The notes below the pieces were generated by a model. The model saw only the letters and a list, made by a program, of their open reading frames with translations. It was not told where the DNA came from and made no database searches. A stretch of DNA of 64,000 bases from Streptomyces sp. NBC_00083 (lineage in GTDB: Bacteria > Actinomycetota > Actinomycetes > Streptomycetales > Streptomycetaceae). A program made the translations under genes and the position numbers. Position 1 is the first letter of the stretch. The number at the start of each line of letters is the position of its first letter. The stretch is from the NCBI RefSeq assembly GCF_026343295.1, contig NZ_JAPELY010000002.1, positions 620,001 to 684,000 of the forward strand, in the 5' to 3' direction. Positions 1 to 6,950 of this stretch are shown one piece after another.

Positions 1-1055
1 TCGACCTTGTCCGTGGGGCCGCCGGCCCGGTGGACCCGGCGCAGCGCGTCGAGCGGATCGTACGGTCCGGCGGTGGACTCCTCGCGGACGGCGGCGAGTT
101 CCGCGGGATGCGCGTGACCGGCCTCGTACGCGGCGAGCAGACCGGGCAACATCCTTGCCGCGTCGGAGAGTTCGCGCTCCCTTCGCTCGACCGAGGCGAC
201 CAGGACGGCCGCCTGGTCGACGGCGCCCTCGGCGGCCCGCACCCATGCCGCGGCGCCCGCGCCGTCGCCCGCGTCGAGCGCTTGGCGGGCGCCGCCGAGG
301 CTCGTCGTCGCGAACATCAGCCGGTCCTTGGCCTCCTCGACGTGCCGGGCCACGGGGGCCGAGGCGGCGGGGGCGTACTGCCGGAGCAGCGCGGTGAGGG
401 TGGCTTCCGCGGCGCCGGTGCGGGCGGTCAGCTCACGGAAGACGGTTTCGGCGGCGGCGACGGCGGGGGCGGCGTCGCGGTCGAGGGCGCGGAGCCGGTC
501 GAAGGCGTCCGCCTCGGCGTCCAGGCGGCGGCCGGCGTCCTCGCAGCGCGCGGCGATCTCCGCCAGGACGCCGCGCCGGGCCGCCTCGTCCTCGGGCCGG
601 CCCTCGTCGAGCTCCTGCCGCAGCCGGAACGCGGCGGCGAGTTGGCTCCGCGCGTGGGCGAGGGCGTCGGCGAACGGGCGCACCGCCTCCGCGCCGGCTG
701 CCGCCCGCGCGCTGTCCAGCTCCTCCTCGCTGGTGCGGACCGCCTCGTCGGCGGCGACGAGGGCGGCGCGGGTGTCGGTGTCGAGTACGTCGAAGGCCGG
801 GGCGGCGGGTGGCACGGGCCGGGGCCGTGCCCCCGAACCCCCCGGTGTGGTGCGGGAGTTCAGCCGCCGCTTCCGCGTGAGGTAGGCGTAGGCGGCGAGC
901 ACGCACGCCACGACGAGGACGCCTACGGGGAGCACGAGGTAGCTGCTGGAACCGGCTGCGCCGTGCGCACCGAGTACGGCCAGCGGGGGCCAGGCCGCCG
1001 CCCCGAAGCGTTGGGCGGCGGCACGGGGCCGGGCTCTCCTGACGGGCGGCGTCAC
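1..1055 (-). CDS. Coiled-coil membrane protein, partial (TPM-domain protein family, TPM domain not seen)
   Basis: The gene runs off the left edge, so only the N-terminal part (about 351 codons) is present. The chosen start is a GTG at 1053-1055. The first 30 residues are basic and hydrophobic like a signal sequence, and a transmembrane segment follows at about residues 43-58 (LVLPVGVLVVACVLAAYAY). After a basic stop-transfer patch (TRKRR) comes a long Ala/Glu/Arg-rich region with heptad-like coiled-coil character. The coiled-coil region and the TTPGG linker resemble the C-terminal half of Streptomyces TPM_phosphatase proteins, which sit in this neighbourhood. In those proteins a TPM domain normally lies between the signal peptide and the membrane segment, and it is missing here. 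The function is unknown and the family call is an inference from memory. Confidence 0.6.
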   Translation of the reverse strand, partial: MTPPVRRARPRAAAQRFGAAAWPPLAVLGAHGAAGSSSYLVLPVGVLVVACVLAAYAYLTRKRRLNSRTTPGGSGARPRPVPPAAPAFDVLDTDTRAALVAADEAVRTSEEELDSARAAAGAEAVRPFADALAHARSQLAAAFRLRQELDEGRPEDEAARRGVLAEIAARCEDAGRRLDAEADAFDRLRALDRDAAPAVAAAETVFRELTARTGAAEATLTALLRQYAPAASAPVARHVEEAKDRLMFATTSLGGARQALDAGDGAGAAAWVRAAEGAVDQAAVLVASVERRERELSDAARMLPGLLAAYEAGHAHPAELAAVREESTAGPYDPLDALRRVHRAGGPTDKV

Positions 1056-1701
1056 ACGACCGAGCGTATGACCGCCCCCCTGCCCCCGCGACCGGAGCGG
1101 CTCCGCCGCGGTGGGCGCGGGCGGGGGGCGCGACGCCGGGTGCCCTACTAGGGGCGCGGGGCTGTGCCGTTTGCGCGGCTCCGCCGCGGCGGGCGTGGGC
1201 GGTGGGCTGCGACTCCGGGTGCCCTACAGGGGCGCGGGGAACTGCGCGACCAGCCCAGCACGGTCTGCACCCGAAAGCGGGGTTGCTGGGGCTTCGCCCC
1301 AGGCCCCGGGATGCCCCACCCCGCCCCTTCCCGAAACCCTCCGGGGGTTAGGAACGGGCTGAGGTCCAAACCCCCTGGGGCTCCGCCCCAGACCCCGTTC
1401 GCGCCTGAAGGGCGCTCGTCCTCAAACGCCGGACAGGCTGAAGCGCGCTCGTCCTCAAACGCCGGACAGGCTGAAGCGCGCTCGTCCTCAAACGCCGGAC
1501 AGGCTGAAGCGCGCTCGTCCTCAATCGCCGGACCGGCTGAGGGGGCCGAGACTGGGCGCCCTGCCAAGGGGGAGCGATGCCGAGCACCCGGCAAGGGGGA
1601 GGTATGCCGATGCCGAGCACCCTGCCAAGGGCGAGCACCCCATGCCGCGCCCCGGCGCCACGCCGCTACGCTGGCCCCCGGAGCGAGCCGGGGGGACGCG
1701 G
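1056..1701. repeat. Gene-free gap filled with interspersed Streptomyces repeats (copy 1)
   Basis: This 646-base divergent gap holds no supportable gene. From about 1098 it contains two units of roughly 79 bases built from GGCTCCGCCGCGG, GGGTGCCCTA and GGGGCGCGGGG. An arm follows with a GGGGCTTCGCCCC hairpin, CCCTCCGGGGG and a GGGGCTCCGCCCC hairpin, then four 33-base tandem units, then short words such as GCCGAGCACC. The same components appear in reverse-complement order at about 38355-38960. The open frames that run through it are caused by the repeats and by high GC. Confidence 0.8.
1412..1541. repeat. Four tandem 33-base repeats
   Basis: GCTCGTCCTCAAACGCCGGA recurs with its GCTC starting at 1414, 1447, 1480 and 1513, an exact 33-base period. 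Each unit ends CAGGCTGAAGC. The last unit diverges slightly (TCAATCGCCGGACCGG). Because 33 is a multiple of three, the array makes an 11-residue repeat in spurious open frames. There are no spacers, so it is not a CRISPR array. Confidence 0.9.
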
Positions 1702-2736
1702 ATGGTGGGGATACGGGGCTGGTGGCGGGGGCGGGGCGGGCGGATCGCCCGGCGCGCGGTGCTCACGCTCACCCTGACCGTCGTCGTCGCGGTCGCCGCC
1801 GCGGGAGCCGGCCTGCGCGCCCAGTACGCCGGCGTCCCGGGCGACGACACCAGAACCCGGGGCCGCGACGCGTACTGGCTCGGGCACGCCTGGGTCGACG
1901 GGCGCAAGGGCGAGCGGGACCTCGACGCCTTCGCCGCCAAGGTGCGCGGCAGCGGCATCAAGGACCTCTTCGTGCACACCGGCCCCCTGGAACACGACGG
2001 CACGCTCCCCGCCGCGCGCTACCCCCGGGCCCGCTGGCTGGTGGACGGCGTCCACCGCAGGCTGCCCGGCGTGCGCGTCCAGGCCTGGCTGGGCGACGAG
2101 CTGGCGAGCGAGGGCCCCGTGGGGATGCGGCTCGGCGACGCCGCGACCCGTACCGCCGTCGTCACGACCGCCCGCCAGGTGCTCGACACCGCCCACGTCG
2201 ACGGCGTCCACTTCGACCTGGAGCCGCTCCCCTCCGGGGACCGGAACTACCTCGCCCTGCTCGACGCCCTGCGCGCCCTCACCCGCCCCCGTGGCGCCCT
2301 GCTGTCGGTCGCCGCGCACCAGATAGACCCGCTGCCCGCCCTGCACACCGCCGCGGAGGGCCTCACCGGGCACGGGAAGTGGTGGTCGCAGGCGTACTTC
2401 GGCCAAGTGGCCCGCCGCGTCGACCAGATCGCCGTGATGTCGTACGACACGTCCATGCCCCTGCAGAGCCTGTACGGCGGGTATGTGGCCCGGCAGACCG
2501 CTCTGGCCCTCCAAGTCACGCCGCCCGACACCGACTTGCTCATGGGGCTGCCGTTCTACGACGACGAGAGCATGAGCCACCACGGCTCCGCCGAGACCGT
2601 GGAGGCGGCCGTGCGCGGAGCCCGGCTCGGGCTCGCCCGCACCGACCGCCACCGTCAGCACTTCGGCGTCGCCCTCTACGTCGACTTCGCCGAGCGCGGC
2701 CAGGACTGGGACGCCTACCGCAGGGGATGGAGCTGA
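1702..2736 (+). CDS. Membrane-anchored GH18-like glycoside hydrolase family protein
   Basis: This is a 344-residue protein with an N-terminal membrane anchor or signal (about residues 17-38, LTLTLTVVVAVAAAGAGL). A predicted TIM-barrel domain follows. The segment HVDGVHFDLEPLPSGD has the strand-4 DxxxDxE-like signature of chitinase-family barrels, although the exact catalytic triad is abbreviated to DLE. The later segment QIAVMSYDTSMP matches the conserved strand-6 MxYD motif. The ATG at 1702 is preceded by a G-rich Shine-Dalgarno stretch. An in-frame ATG at 1642 would add 20 residues that look like repeat-derived sequence. It converges on sdhB with a 7-base gap. The substrate is unknown; a role at the cell surface is an inference. 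Confidence 0.75.
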   Translation: MVGIRGWWRGRGGRIARRAVLTLTLTVVVAVAAAGAGLRAQYAGVPGDDTRTRGRDAYWLGHAWVDGRKGERDLDAFAAKVRGSGIKDLFVHTGPLEHDGTLPAARYPRARWLVDGVHRRLPGVRVQAWLGDELASEGPVGMRLGDAATRTAVVTTARQVLDTAHVDGVHFDLEPLPSGDRNYLALLDALRALTRPRGALLSVAAHQIDPLPALHTAAEGLTGHGKWWSQAYFGQVARRVDQIAVMSYDTSMPLQSLYGGYVARQTALALQVTPPDTDLLMGLPFYDDESMSHHGSAETVEAAVRGARLGLARTDRHRQHFGVALYVDFAERGQDWDAYRRGWS

Positions 2737-2743
2737 CGCAGCG

Positions 2744-3514
2744 TCAGGCCTCGCGCCGGCGGATCTTGTTGCCCAGCCACACCAGCGGGTCGTACGCCCG
2801 GTCCACCACCCGCTCCTTCAGCGGGATCAGGGCGTTGTCGGTGATCTTGATGTGTTCGGGGCACACCTCCGTACAGCATTTGGTGATGTTGCAGTAGCCG
2901 AGACCGTGGTCGTCCTGCGCGGTGCTCTTGCGGTCGAGGCCGGCCTCGGACGCCGCGTCCAGCGGGTGCATGTCGAGTTCGGCGACGCGCATCAGGAAGC
3001 GCGGGCCCGCGAACGCCGCCTTGTTCTCCTCGTGGTCGCGCACCACATGGCAGGTGTCCTGGCACAGGAAGCACTCGATGCACTTGCGGAACTCCTGCGA
3101 GCGCTCCACGTCGATCTGCTGCATCCGGTACTCGCCGGGCGCCACCCCCTGGGGCGGCACGAACGCCGGGACCTCCCGCGCCTTCGCGTAGTTGAAGGAC
3201 ACGTCCGTCACCAGGTCGCGCACGACGGGGAAGGCACGCAGGGGAGTTACCGTGATGACGTCCGACGTGTCGAACACCGACATCCGGGTCATGCACATCA
3301 GGCGAGGCCGCCCGTTGATCTCCGCGCTGCACGAACCGCACTTGCCCGCCTTGCAGTTCCAGCGCACCGCGAGGTCCGGGGCCTGGGTCGCCTGGAGGCG
3401 GTGGATGATGTCGAGGACCACCTCGCCGTCGTTCACCTCGACGGTGAAGTCGGTGAGGTCACCGCCGCCGCTGTCGCCCCGCCAGACCCGGAAGCTCGCA
3501 TCGTACGTGCTCAA
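2744..3514 (-). CDS. sdhB: Succinate dehydrogenase iron-sulfur subunit
   Basis: This 256-residue subunit carries electrons from the flavoprotein to the membrane anchor. The plant-type [2Fe-2S] motif is visible as NCKAGKCGSC followed by a Cys in RLMCM. The bacterial-ferredoxin part has CIECFLCQDTC and CNITKCCTEVCPEHI for the [4Fe-4S] and [3Fe-4S] clusters. The start is a TTG at 3512-3514 that overlaps the stop of sdhA (TTGA), so the two genes are translationally coupled. It is the last gene of the operon transcribed from 6309 towards 2744. Its length is normal for the family. Confidence 0.93.
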   Translation of the reverse strand: MSTYDASFRVWRGDSGGGDLTDFTVEVNDGEVVLDIIHRLQATQAPDLAVRWNCKAGKCGSCSAEINGRPRLMCMTRMSVFDTSDVITVTPLRAFPVVRDLVTDVSFNYAKAREVPAFVPPQGVAPGEYRMQQIDVERSQEFRKCIECFLCQDTCHVVRDHEENKAAFAGPRFLMRVAELDMHPLDAASEAGLDRKSTAQDDHGLGYCNITKCCTEVCPEHIKITDNALIPLKERVVDRAYDPLVWLGNKIRRREA

Positions 3515-5463
3515 CTCTTCAGCTCCTCTTCGGCGAGGTACTTGACCAGCTCCTCCTTCTCGAAGAGGGAGAGCAGATCGGCACGGATGGGGTCGGTCTC
3601 CTCGCGCACGAGCCGGATCTGGCCGCGCTCGGAGTCGGGCGGCGCCAGGCCCTCCGTGGGGTCGGCGAGTTGGCACAGCAGGTTCACGCGGCGCCAGGAG
3701 CGGTCCATCGAGGGCCAGTCCTCGCGGGTGTGACCGCCCCGGCTCTCGGTCCGCTCCAGGGCGGCCCGCGCCACGCACTCGCTCACGAGCAGCATGTTGC
3801 GCAGGTCGAGCGCGAGGTGCCAGCCGGGGTTGAACTGGCGGTGCCCCTCGACCCCGGCCCGCCGGGCCCGCGCGCGCAGCTCGGCGAGCTTGCGCAGCGC
3901 TTGGTGCATCTCGCCCTCCCGGCGGATGATCCCGACGAGGTCGTTCATGGCCTGCTGGAGCTCCTGGTGCAGGGTGTACGGGTTCTCCGGGGGCGAGCCG
4001 TCCTCGGGGGCCTCCGCGCTGAAGGGGCGCAGCGCCTCCGCGGCGGCCGAGTCGATCTGGGCCTCGTCCACCGGCGGCCGGACGGCGAGCGAGTCGGCGT
4101 ACCGCGCGGCGTGCAGCCCGGCCCTGCGGCCGAAGACCAGGAGGTCGGAGAGGGAGTTGCCGCCGAGCCGGTTGGAGCCGTGCATGCCGCCCGCGACCTC
4201 GCCCGCGGCGAAGAGCCCCGGCACGCCGCGGGCCGCCGCAGAGTCGGAGTCGACCGCGATGCCGCCCATCACGTAGTGACAGGTGGGTCCGACCTCCATC
4301 GCCTCCGCCGTGATGTCGACGTCCGCCAGCTCCTTGAACTGGTGGTACATCGAGGGCAGCCGGCGCCGGATCACCTCGGCCGGCATCCGTGTGGAGACGT
4401 CGAGGAAGACTCCGCCGTGCGGGGTGCCCCGGCCGGCCTTGACCTCGGCGTTGATGGCGCGGGCGACCTCGTCGCGGGGGAGCAGCTCGGGCGGGCGGCG
4501 GTTGTGGTCGGGGTCCTCGTACCAGCGGTCGCCCTCCTCCTCGGACTCCGCGTACTTCTCCTTGAAGACGTCCGGCACGTAGTCGAACATGAACCGCTTG
4601 CCCTCGGAGTTCCTGAGCACCCCGCCGTCGCCGCGCACCGATTCGGTGACCAGGATGCCCTTGACCGACGGCGGCCAGACCATGCCGGTGGGATGGAACT
4701 GCACGAACTCCATGTTCAGGAGCGGCGCCCCGGCGAGCAGCGCCAGCGCGTGGCCGTCGCCGGTGTACTCCCACGAGTTCGACGTCACCTTGAACGACTT
4801 GCCGATCCCGCCGGTGGCGAGCACCACCGCGGGTGCCTCCAGGACGAAGAAGCGGCCGCTCTCGCGCTCGTAGCAGAAGGCGCCGGACACCCGGCCGCCC
4901 GAGGCGGAGCCGCTGTCGGAGGATTCCTTCAACACGCGGGTGACCGTGCACTCCTGAAAGACCTTCAGGCGGGCCTCGTAGTCCCCGAACTCCCTCTTGT
5001 CCTCCTGCTGGAGGCTCACGATCTTCTGCTGGAGGGTGCGGATGAGTTCCAGGCCCGTACGGTCGCCGACGTGCGCGAGGCGCGGGTACTCGTGGCCGCC
5101 GAAGTTTCGCTGGGAGATCCGGCCGTCGGCGGTCCGGTCGAACAGGGCGCCCCAGGTCTCCAGCTCCCAGACGCGCTCGGGGGCCTCGCGCGCGTGCAGC
5201 TCCGCCATCCGCCACTGGTTGAGGAACTTTCCGCCGCGCATGGTGTCGCGGAAGTGGACCTGCCAGTTGTCGCCGGAGTTCACGTTGCCCATCGAGGCGG
5301 CGATGCCGCCCTCGGCCATCACGGTGTGCGCCTTGCCGAAGAGGGACTTGCAGATCACCGCGGTACGGGCGCCCCGCTCGCGCGCCTCGATCGCGGCCCG
5401 CAGTCCGGCGCCGCCCGCGCCCACCACGACGACGTCCCACTGCTGCCGTTCCAGCTGAGTCAT
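3511..5463 (-). CDS. sdhA: Succinate dehydrogenase/fumarate reductase flavoprotein subunit
   Basis: This is a 650-residue FAD subunit that oxidises succinate to fumarate. The dinucleotide-binding motif VVVVGAGGAGLRAA lies at residues 10-23. The FAD-attachment neighbourhood KAHTVMAEGGI follows at about residue 43, where the His is the expected covalent flavin site. The fumarate-binding HPTGM motif and the HYVMGGI segment are also present. It starts 15 bases after the cytochrome subunit and overlaps sdhB by four bases. The neighbours confirm a three-gene respiratory complex II operon of the actinobacterial type with a single membrane subunit. Confidence 0.95.
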   Translation of the reverse strand: MTQLERQQWDVVVVGAGGAGLRAAIEARERGARTAVICKSLFGKAHTVMAEGGIAASMGNVNSGDNWQVHFRDTMRGGKFLNQWRMAELHAREAPERVWELETWGALFDRTADGRISQRNFGGHEYPRLAHVGDRTGLELIRTLQQKIVSLQQEDKREFGDYEARLKVFQECTVTRVLKESSDSGSASGGRVSGAFCYERESGRFFVLEAPAVVLATGGIGKSFKVTSNSWEYTGDGHALALLAGAPLLNMEFVQFHPTGMVWPPSVKGILVTESVRGDGGVLRNSEGKRFMFDYVPDVFKEKYAESEEEGDRWYEDPDHNRRPPELLPRDEVARAINAEVKAGRGTPHGGVFLDVSTRMPAEVIRRRLPSMYHQFKELADVDITAEAMEVGPTCHYVMGGIAVDSDSAAARGVPGLFAAGEVAGGMHGSNRLGGNSLSDLLVFGRRAGLHAARYADSLAVRPPVDEAQIDSAAAEALRPFSAEAPEDGSPPENPYTLHQELQQAMNDLVGIIRREGEMHQALRKLAELRARARRAGVEGHRQFNPGWHLALDLRNMLLVSECVARAALERTESRGGHTREDWPSMDRSWRRVNLLCQLADPTEGLAPPDSERGQIRLVREETDPIRADLLSLFEKEELVKYLAEEELKS

Positions 5464-5478
5464 CTACGCTGCCTTCAC

Positions 5479-6309
5479 TTAGAAGAACCTCGGATCGTCG
5501 AACACCCCGGTGGCGAGCAGGTACACGTAGAAGTCGGCGAGCGCCACGCTGATCAACGAGGCCCAGGCGAGCAGCATGTGACGCTCATTCAGTTGTCCGA
5601 CCCAGCCCCAGAGCCGGTAGCGCACCGGGTGTTTGGAGAAGTGCCGCAGCCGTCCGCCGATGATGTGCCGGCAGGAGTGGCAGGACAGGGTGTACGTCCA
5701 GATCAGCGCGATGTTGATCAGGAACAGGAGGCTGCCGAGCCCCATGTGGCCCCACCGGTAGTGCTCGTCGCGGAACGAGAGCGCCGTGTCGTAGGTGAGG
5801 ATGCCGGCCACCACGACCGCGAAGTAGAAGAAGTACCGGTGGACGTTCTGCAGGATCAGCGGGAAGCGCGTCTCGCCGGAGTACTTCTTGTGCGGCTCGG
5901 CGACGGCGCAGGCCGGCGGCGAGGCCCAGAAGCCCCGGTAGTACGCCTTGCGGTAGTAGTAGCAGGTGAGCCGGAAGCCGAGCGGGAAGATCAGGATGAG
6001 GAGCGCGGGGGACAGGCCCCACCAGCTGCCGAAGACGTCCGCGTTCGGGCCGTGCCGCATCGGCGCGCAGTTGTCCGCGAGGCACGGCGAGTAGAACGGC
6101 GAGACGTAGGGCGCGTGGTAGTAGTCCGCGTTCGCGAACGCCCGCCAGGTCGAGTAGACGACGAAGGCGAGCAGCCCCGCGGCGGTGACGGCCGGCGCGA
6201 GCCACCAGCGGTCGGTGCGCAGATGGCGGGGGGCGATCGCGGCGCGTGAGGCGTCATGGACGCCGGTGCCGTCCCCGGTCAGGGGAGAGGGTTCCGTGCC
6301 TGTGGCCAA
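5479..6309 (-). CDS. Succinate dehydrogenase cytochrome b membrane anchor
   Basis: This 276-residue integral membrane protein has five predicted transmembrane helices, including WWLAPAVTAAGLLAFVVYSTW, ALLILIFPLGF, YFFYFAVVVAGILTYDTA, LLFLINIALIWTY and LLAWASLISVALADFYVYLL. His residues in NVHRYFF and CHSCRHIIG are plausible heme ligands. It lies immediately upstream of sdhA in the same direction, as expected for the quinone-reactive anchor. The start is a TTG at 6309, supported by a GGGAG Shine-Dalgarno site six bases upstream; no better ATG is in frame. The family call rests on context plus topology. Confidence 0.85.
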   Translation of the reverse strand: MATGTEPSPLTGDGTGVHDASRAAIAPRHLRTDRWWLAPAVTAAGLLAFVVYSTWRAFANADYYHAPYVSPFYSPCLADNCAPMRHGPNADVFGSWWGLSPALLILIFPLGFRLTCYYYRKAYYRGFWASPPACAVAEPHKKYSGETRFPLILQNVHRYFFYFAVVVAGILTYDTALSFRDEHYRWGHMGLGSLLFLINIALIWTYTLSCHSCRHIIGGRLRHFSKHPVRYRLWGWVGQLNERHMLLAWASLISVALADFYVYLLATGVFDDPRFF

Positions 6310-6330
6310 GAGTGGCTCCCGTGGAGGAGG

Positions 6331-6627
6331 TCAGGGGGTGCGCCGGCCGCGGGACCGGGTGCTCCCGAGCCCCTCGTCGTCCGAGTCGGTCCAGAGCGAG
6401 GCGTCGTACGGGGCGTCGGGGATGGTGACCAGGTCGGGGCGGGCGGGGGTGCCGCCGGGCGGTGCGGCCTCGCGGAGCAGGGCGAGGCTCTCGCGCAGAT
6501 GGTCGGCGTCGGTCCGTACCCGCCGGATGTCCAGGCCGTGCCCTACCTGTTTCTCCAGCCGCCCCACGGCGCGCACCAGATCGTCGAGACAGCGCTGAGT
6601 GGTCGTCAACTCGTCGTGCAGGGACAT
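6331..6627 (-). CDS. Small hypothetical protein upstream of the sdh operon
   Basis: This is a 98-residue protein. The ATG at 6625-6627 has an AGGCAGG ribosome site; a start 33 bases further out is possible but less well supported. The N-terminal 65 residues look like an amphipathic coiled coil (LHDELTTTQRCLDDLVRAVGRLEKQVGHGL). The C-terminal part is Pro/Asp/Arg-rich and disordered-looking. It ends 21 bases before the cytochrome gene, so it probably heads the sdh transcript. I do not recognise a domain. Coding bias and position support a real gene. Confidence 0.65.
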   Translation of the reverse strand: MSLHDELTTTQRCLDDLVRAVGRLEKQVGHGLDIRRVRTDADHLRESLALLREAAPPGGTPARPDLVTIPDAPYDASLWTDSDDEGLGSTRSRGRRTP

Positions 6628-6950
6628 GACTTGCCTGCCTTTCGCCGGAGCGGGTGGCAATGTTCATGCGCCTGAGAGTGTCGCGCCTCACATGCGCGGT
6701 TGTGAAGGTGCGTGCACGGGGTTGTGGGGTCGCGCGGTTCCCGGGCGCCCCCTGGGGAGCCGGTGTCGGCCATGCGGGCGACACGGGGCGGCCGTGTTCG
6801 CGGATGCGTTCGGCCGCACGGGTGGGGTTCGGGGCCCGCTGCGCCGTGTCGCCGCCCCGGGGGCGCAGGCGTCCTCTTCAGTGGCTGGGATACGTGTGAT
6901 CATCGCGAAATGCCATCAAATCCCATAAGTCTGACGAAGAGGTACAAGCC
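6628..6950. other. Divergent intergenic region, 323 bases
   Basis: No gene is supportable here. It must hold the promoters for the sdh operon (leftward) and for the long lipoprotein gene (rightward). An inverted repeat TCACA-N8-TGTGA lies at 6688-6705. Its arm order is the reverse of a Rex or CRP box, so I do not assign it to either. The 60 bases before 6951 are AT-richer than the surroundings, consistent with a promoter, but I cannot pick out convincing -10/-35 boxes. Confidence 0.5.

Noticed and set aside
1412..1541. CRISPR array
   Set aside because: The 33-base units are head-to-tail without unique spacers, and no cas genes are present.
2744..5440. Very long minus-strand frame (898 codons) over sdhB and sdhA
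   Set aside because: Only its last quarter is SdhB; the rest is a high-GC shadow of sdhA in another frame with an Arg/Pro-rich, non-protein-like composition.
3670..6249. Plus-strand frame of 859 codons opposite the sdh operon
   Set aside because: Antisense shadow of well-recognised sdhA and anchor genes; no domain and biased Val/Gly/Arg content.
6688..6705. Rex or CRP operator upstream of sdh
   Set aside because: The arms are TCACA-N8-TGTGA, the reverse of the TGTGA-TCACA order of those sites, and the spacer differs.
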